Source: Nonomuraea fuscirosea (lineage in GTDB: Bacteria > Actinomycetota > Actinomycetes > Streptosporangiales > Streptosporangiaceae). From it: a stretch of DNA of 64,000 nt. Of this stretch, positions 59,440 to 64,000 are shown in pieces. Where the stretch lies: NCBI RefSeq assembly GCF_003001935.1, contig NZ_PVNG01000003.1:310001-374000 (forward strand). Reading direction: 5' to 3'. The notes beneath the pieces were generated by a model. The model had not been told where the DNA came from. It saw only the letters and a list, made by a program, of their open reading frames with translations, and did no database searches. The first letter of the stretch is position 1. Each line of letters begins with the position of its first letter. A program made the translations under genes and the position numbers.

Positions 59440-60897
59440 TCAGGCCCCGGTGCTCCGGCCTGAGGAGCCGGGCCGGCGCTCCGGTCTGATGCTCAGAGCG
59501 GCCGCCAGGCAGGCCAGGGGCACGGCCGGCAGCACGTACCGGTAGTCGAACTCGGCGGCCGCGGCCGGGGTGACCAGCAGCACCACGGCCACCGACCAGG
59601 GCACCAGCCAGGCCGGCGCTCCCGCCGGCCGGGTGCCGGGACGCCTGCCCCCGCGCCGGCGGGCGATCGCCGCCACCGGCGGCACCAGCAGGACTCCCAG
59701 CAGCACCGGGCCGGGCAGCCGGGCCAGATCCTGGTAGGCGCGCAGCCATCCGGCGTAGGGCTCGACGATCCGCGTACCGATCGCACCCTGCTCGTAGAGC
59801 TTGGCATATTCGGCGCCGACCTGCGCGGGATAGCGCCCAGGCGGTCCGGGGGGCGTCACCGGGAACTGGTAGTAGGCGTAGATCTCGGGGTCGGGATAGA
59901 CCGGGCGACCCCAGGTGAACGTGCGGCCCAGCTCGGTCAGCACCGAGGCGGCGTAGTCGAGCGGCTGGCTGGTGATCGCCAGCGTCGCGAACCTGGCCGC
60001 CAGGTCGTCGTTCTCCTTCGTGAACGTGATGCCGGGACGCAGGACGAGCGGGGAGTCCTTGGCCCAGATGTACTCCTGCGACGGGGGCCGCCGCTCCGGC
60101 GGGCGCGGGTCGCACAGGACCGCCAGGTCGGGCGGCGGGTCCATCTTGGCGCAGTCGGCGAAGGACATCGTGCGCGCGTACATGAAGACGCCGTTCGCGC
60201 CGATCAGGCCGGTCCGCTGGTAGGTGGCGTGGAACCAGGCGCCGTACGCGAGGATCGGCACGAGCGCGGCGGCCAGCAGCACGACGGCCGGTTTGAACCG
60301 CCGGCGCAGCACGAACCAGGCGGCCACCACCACGATGAGCGGCTGCCCGACGGTCCTGGTCAGCGTGGCGGCGGCCAGCAGCAGCCCGATCGCCGCCACC
60401 GTCGCCGGCCGGCGGGTGGCGCACAGCGCCACGGCGGCCACGACCAGGAACATGAACAGCGTGTCGGAGACGAGCAGGTGCTCCAGCTCGATCTGGTACG
60501 CGTCCAGCAGCACCGGCACCGTGGCCAGCGTCGCCGCCCAGCGCGGGGCCCTTCGCGCCGCCCGGTAGATCAGCACGCCGGTGGCCAGGCCGAGCAGGTG
60601 CTGCACCACCGTGACGGCGGCGAAGGCGTGCAGCGGCTCCAGCAGCTTGAGGAACATCGAGTAGCCGGCCGGGCGCACCAGGTCGGGGCGCGGTCTGAAG
60701 ACCGTGACGACGTAGGTGTAGGTGTCGGGGAACCACAGGGCGGGCCGGTAGCCCAGCATGGCCAGCGCGCGCAGGGCGGTGCCGAGGGCGAGCACCGCCA
60801 GGAACCAGCCGTGCCGTCTCGCCCAGGGTCTGGGGTCGCGCGGCAGCCGGTGGCCGCGGCCGGTCTTCGCGGGCTCGGCGTCACGAGCCTCCGACAT
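59440..60897 (-). CDS. Multi-pass membrane glycosyltransferase-like protein (GT-C type)
   Basis: The 485-residue protein has about ten membrane helices with a long extracytoplasmic part in the middle (about 225-330). The first loop, WFPDTYTYVVTVFRPRPDLVRPAGYSMFLKLLEPLHAF, has the aspartate and arginine-rich pattern of GT-C enzymes, which use polyprenyl-phosphate sugars. ATG 60897 was preferred. It is divergent from the next GT-C gene. Donor and acceptor are unknown. Confidence 0.8.
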   Translation of the reverse strand: MSEARDAEPAKTGRGHRLPRDPRPWARRHGWFLAVLALGTALRALAMLGYRPALWFPDTYTYVVTVFRPRPDLVRPAGYSMFLKLLEPLHAFAAVTVVQHLLGLATGVLIYRAARRAPRWAATLATVPVLLDAYQIELEHLLVSDTLFMFLVVAAVALCATRRPATVAAIGLLLAAATLTRTVGQPLIVVVAAWFVLRRRFKPAVVLLAAALVPILAYGAWFHATYQRTGLIGANGVFMYARTMSFADCAKMDPPPDLAVLCDPRPPERRPPSQEYIWAKDSPLVLRPGITFTKENDDLAARFATLAITSQPLDYAASVLTELGRTFTWGRPVYPDPEIYAYYQFPVTPPGPPGRYPAQVGAEYAKLYEQGAIGTRIVEPYAGWLRAYQDLARLPGPVLLGVLLVPPVAAIARRRGGRRPGTRPAGAPAWLVPWSVAVVLLVTPAAAAEFDYRYVLPAVPLACLAAALSIRPERRPGSSGRSTGA

Positions 60898-61099
60898 CAC
60901 CCGCACGTTCCTCCCGCTCCTCCGGCGCGTCGCACAGCCACGTGGTCCGTACGCTACCTGTGATCGGAGTGGTCCCGAGCCGCATGAGGCGCTCACCCGG
61001 CGGACGCGGGCGGTTCCACCTGCGTGTTCCCGGGGCGGGGGCAAGATCGACGGGTGCCGTGCGCACGCGGTGTGCCGGGTTGGATACGCTCGCTCAGCC

Positions 61100-63172
61100 A
61101 TGGAAGTCGATCGACCCGGCCGGGTGCTCGCCGCGCTGTCCGTACTGCCCGCTCTGGCCGTGGCGGGATGGCTGCTCGCGGGCCTGCCGCTGCTGCTGCT
61201 CGGCCGGTTCACGCCGCCGCTCGCCACGCTGCTCGGCGTGCCCGCGGCGGCGCTGCTCTGCTGGGCGGGCACCCGGGGCCTCGGCCGCCGCGCAGAAGCG
61301 CCGAGCCCGGGTGGCTCGAAGGACGGGCATGCGGACGCGCCGGTTCCCGCCGGGCCGGCCGGATCGGCGGCCACCTGGTGGCAGGCAGGCGGGGTCGCGG
61401 CGGTGGCCGTGGCGTCCGGGGCGTTCAACGCGATCATGCACAGCGAGCAGCTCGCGGTCAGGCGCGACCCGGCCACCTACGCCCAGTACGCCGCCTGGAT
61501 CGCCGGCCACGGCTCCCTGCCCATTCCCACCCAGGTGGAGGCGTTCGGCGGCCCCGACCCGCAGCTGATCTTCGAGAGCGTCGGTTTCTACGCCGAGAAC
61601 GGCGCGGTGGTGCCGCAGTTCATGCCGGGCCCGCCGCTGCTGTTCGCGATCGGCAACTGGCTCGGGGCGCCGTTCCTGATCCCGGCCGTGCTGGGCGCGC
61701 TGGCCGTGCTGACGCTGGCGGGGGTGGTGGCGCGGCTGTCGGGCGCGCGGTGGGCGGTGCCGGCGGCGCTCGCGTTCGCCGTGAGCCTGCCGATCCTCTA
61801 CACCTCGCGCACCACGTTCAGCGAGATCCCGTCGCTGATCCTGCTCTTCGGCGGGCTGGCGCTGACCTACGACGCGCTCGCCCGCCCGGCCTGGTGGCGG
61901 GGGCTGCCGGCCGGGCTGGTGTTCGGGCTGGCCGTGCTGGTCAGGGTGGACGGGCTGCGCGACGTGCTGCCGGTGCTGGCGTTCGCGGGGCTGCTGATCG
62001 CGATGCGGCGGCGCGGTCGGCCGCAGGGTGCGGTGGGGGTGCCGCTGCTGGCGGGGCTGCTGGCCGGGGCCGGGATCGGGATGCTGGCGGCGTACGTACT
62101 GGCTCGTCCTTATCTTTCCTATCTGTCCGGTTCGGTGCGGCCGCTGCTGCTCATCTGCGCGGGCGTGCTCGTGCTGATCGTGGCCGGCACGGCCGCCGCG
62201 CCGGTGCTGGCCAGGATCCGGCTGCCGAAGTGGGCGCCCCCGGCGGGGGCCGGGCTGGTGCTGCTGCTGATGGCGCTCCTGTACGCCCGCCCCTGGTTCC
62301 AGAGCGTGACCCGGGTGCCGGCCAACCCGGACGACGTGCGCACGTTCGAGATGATCAGGCAGATCCAGCGCGCGAACGGCATGCCGCTCGACGGCACCCG
62401 CCTCTACTTCGAGAACTCCCTGCACTGGGCCGCCTGGTACGTCGGCGTCCCCGTCGTGCTGCTGGCCACGCTCGGCGCCGCCCTCCTGGTCCGCAAGCTG
62501 CTGCGCGACGGCGAGCCGTTCGCGTGGCTGCTGCCGCTCGCGGTCGTGGGCTGGACCACGGTCACGACGCTGCTGCGCCCCGAGATCACCCCCGACCATC
62601 CGTGGGCGGCCCGCCGCCTGGTCCCGATCGTCATCCCCGGGCTGATCCTGCTGGCCACGTACGGGCTGGCCCGGCTGCACGTCCTGGCGGACCGGCACGG
62701 CCCGCTGGTGCGCAAGTGGGGAGCGGCGCTGACCGTCGTGCTCGTGCTCGTGCCGCCGGCCGTGACCTCGATCGGCACCGCGTTCACGCCGGTCGAGCGG
62801 GGCGAGGCGGCGGCGGTCGAGGCGATGTGCGCGCGGATCCCGCGCGACGCCTCCGTGCTGATCGTGGAGCGGGTCACCGCCGACCGGTTCACCCAGGTCG
62901 TGCGCGGCATGTGCGGCCTCCCGGCGGCGCAGGTGTCCAGGCCCGACCAGGGCCAGACCGCGCCGCCCGATCAGGTGCGGCGGCTGGCCGAGCGGGTGCG
63001 GGCGGCGGGGCGCGTGCCGGTCGTGCTCGGAGCCGAACAGGGCCAGGTCTCCCCTTACGGGACCCCGGCGCAGATCCTCGGCCTGGTCACCCGCCAGGAC
63101 GAACGCTCACTCGTCGAGGCCCCGAACGCCACCTGGTCCCTGCGGATGAACGTGTGGATGGCCGTCGCCTGA
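61100..63172 (+). CDS. Large multi-pass membrane protein, GT-C glycosyltransferase-like
   Basis: The 690-residue protein has about 12 membrane helices. The segment after the second helix, AVRRDPATYAQYAAWIAGHGSLPIP, resembles the first extracytoplasmic loop of GT-C enzymes and carries an acidic pair. A C-terminal soluble domain (about 560-690) follows. TACGCT (61085-61090) is nine bases before the ATG. It is divergent from the 59440 gene with 202 bases between. The substrate is unknown. Confidence 0.78.
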   Translation: MEVDRPGRVLAALSVLPALAVAGWLLAGLPLLLLGRFTPPLATLLGVPAAALLCWAGTRGLGRRAEAPSPGGSKDGHADAPVPAGPAGSAATWWQAGGVAAVAVASGAFNAIMHSEQLAVRRDPATYAQYAAWIAGHGSLPIPTQVEAFGGPDPQLIFESVGFYAENGAVVPQFMPGPPLLFAIGNWLGAPFLIPAVLGALAVLTLAGVVARLSGARWAVPAALAFAVSLPILYTSRTTFSEIPSLILLFGGLALTYDALARPAWWRGLPAGLVFGLAVLVRVDGLRDVLPVLAFAGLLIAMRRRGRPQGAVGVPLLAGLLAGAGIGMLAAYVLARPYLSYLSGSVRPLLLICAGVLVLIVAGTAAAPVLARIRLPKWAPPAGAGLVLLLMALLYARPWFQSVTRVPANPDDVRTFEMIRQIQRANGMPLDGTRLYFENSLHWAAWYVGVPVVLLATLGAALLVRKLLRDGEPFAWLLPLAVVGWTTVTTLLRPEITPDHPWAARRLVPIVIPGLILLATYGLARLHVLADRHGPLVRKWGAALTVVLVLVPPAVTSIGTAFTPVERGEAAAVEAMCARIPRDASVLIVERVTADRFTQVVRGMCGLPAAQVSRPDQGQTAPPDQVRRLAERVRAAGRVPVVLGAEQGQVSPYGTPAQILGLVTRQDERSLVEAPNATWSLRMNVWMAVA

Positions 63173-63266
63173 TCGCATGGTCCAGACTGGAAGATGTCCC
63201 GATCGGGAGCTCCCGGTAGGCCGATGTGGACTCGCCTTTCGGCTGGGCAGAGTAACCTCGACCCCC

Positions 63267-64000
63267 GTGAGCACGCTTGAGACCCCCAAGAGTGGAACTG
63301 CCGTGGAAGAAGCGCCGTACGTCACGATCGTCCTGCCCTGCTACAACGAGCAGGATCACGTCATCGACGAGGTGGAGCGCATCACCAAGGCGATGGACTC
63401 GAGCGGCTACACCTACGAGCTGGTCGCCGTCGACGACTGCTCGACCGACGACACGCTGGCCAAGCTGAAGCAGGCCGCGCCCGACTATCCTCACCTGCGC
63501 ATCCGCGCCTTCCACCGCAACGGCGGCGCCGGCACCGTGCGGCGCATCGGCTCGCAGGAGGCCAAGGGCGAGATCGTCGTCTGGACCGACGCCGACATGT
63601 CCTACGCCAACGAGCGCATCCCCGAGCTGGTGCAGATCCTGGAGAAGGACGCGACCGTCGACATGGTCGTCGGGGCGCGCACCAGCGAGGAGGGCTCGCA
63701 CAAGCTGCTGCGCGTGCCCGCCAAGTTCGTGATCCGCAAGGTGGCGGAGATGCTGGCCGGGCAGAAGATCCCCGACCTCAACTCCGGGCTGCGCGCCTTC
63801 CGCAAGGCGGTGGCCAAGCCCTACCTGCGGCTGCTGCCGCCCGGATTCTCCTGCGTCACCACGATCACGCTGTCGTTCCTGTCGAACCAGCACGACGTCT
63901 ACTACCTGCCGACCGAGTACGCCAAGCGGGCCGGCAAGTCGAAGTTCAGCTTCGTCTCCGACGCCTACCGCTACATCCTCCAGGTGTTGCGGATGATCAT
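63267..64000 (+). CDS. Family 2 glycosyltransferase, polyprenyl-phosphate type (3' end outside window)
   Basis: The gene runs off the right edge; 244 residues are seen. It starts VTIVLPCYNEQDHVIDEVERI with VDDCSTDDT and then VVWTDADMSYANE carrying the DxD site, and continues with GARTSEEGSHKLLRVPAKFVIRKVAEML of the DPM1/GtrB/ArnC group. Such enzymes load a sugar on undecaprenyl phosphate for use by GT-C enzymes, and two of these lie just upstream. TAACCT (63253-63258) is eight bases before the GTG, a leaderless arrangement. Confidence 0.88.
   Translation, partial: MSTLETPKSGTAVEEAPYVTIVLPCYNEQDHVIDEVERITKAMDSSGYTYELVAVDDCSTDDTLAKLKQAAPDYPHLRIRAFHRNGGAGTVRRIGSQEAKGEIVVWTDADMSYANERIPELVQILEKDATVDMVVGARTSEEGSHKLLRVPAKFVIRKVAEMLAGQKIPDLNSGLRAFRKAVAKPYLRLLPPGFSCVTTITLSFLSNQHDVYYLPTEYAKRAGKSKFSFVSDAYRYILQVLRMI

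Noticed and set aside
1..64000. rRNA or tRNA genes
   Set aside because: No cloverleaf or rRNA-like segment was seen in reading; a dedicated tRNA search was not possible here.

Overview
The window is high-GC DNA with dense, mostly intact genes and very little repeated sequence. It looks like a filamentous actinobacterium. Supporting signs are a mycothiol-dependent formaldehyde dehydrogenase gene, IdeR-type iron boxes, many GTG or TTG starts, several -10 elements 6 to 9 bases before the start codon (probable leaderless transcripts), and a purK-purE pair. A genus close to Nonomuraea or another member of the Streptosporangiales is a guess from gene content, not a measurement. No rRNA, tRNA or CRISPR array was recognised.

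Region by region. 1-9.3 kb is housekeeping: the end of PEP carboxylase, an epoxide hydrolase, fdhD, birA, a PH-domain membrane protein, a class III cyclase, the mycothiol formaldehyde dehydrogenase with its metallo-hydrolase partner, an iron-regulated bfd-bfr pair and an acetyltransferase. 9.5-17.6 kb holds a two-component system, a GtrA protein, purK-purE, a second acetyltransferase, a UDP-sugar dehydrogenase and an acyl-CoA dehydrogenase. 17.6-40.2 kb is accessory. It has a membrane-anchored peptidoglycan-binding-repeat protein, a 3.7 kb IS982-type element carrying a TetR regulator and an MFS exporter as passengers, the ankyrin gene this element split, a STAND NTPase with a membrane neighbour, a secreted LamG/FG-GAP protein, small regulators and enzymes (HxlR, MerR, serine hydrolase, NmrA, VOC), a very large alpha-helical-repeat protein, two small secreted-protein genes, and a TnpB element with its own ribbon-helix-helix gene. 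40.3-64 kb is dominated by cell-envelope glycopolymer genes.

How the genes work together. From about 42.6 kb to the right edge the genes build phosphopolyol and sugar surface polymers. They include two LytR-CpsA-Psr ligases, a TagF-like glycerophosphotransferase, a ribitol-phosphate-cytidylyltransferase-like fusion, a nucleotidyltransferase, a glycerol-1-phosphate-dehydrogenase-like enzyme, two CDP-alcohol phosphatidyltransferases, several glycosyltransferases, an acyltransferase and two GT-C-like membrane proteins. The block at 48.4-53.1 kb (CDP-alcohol transferase, membrane protein, nucleotidyltransferase, G1P-dehydrogenase-like, CDP-alcohol transferase) reads as one coupled operon and is the best candidate for an undescribed pathway. 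The best directly demonstrable event is the IS insertion: removing 19561-23266 restores a clean ankyrin C-terminus, with CTAG as target duplication.
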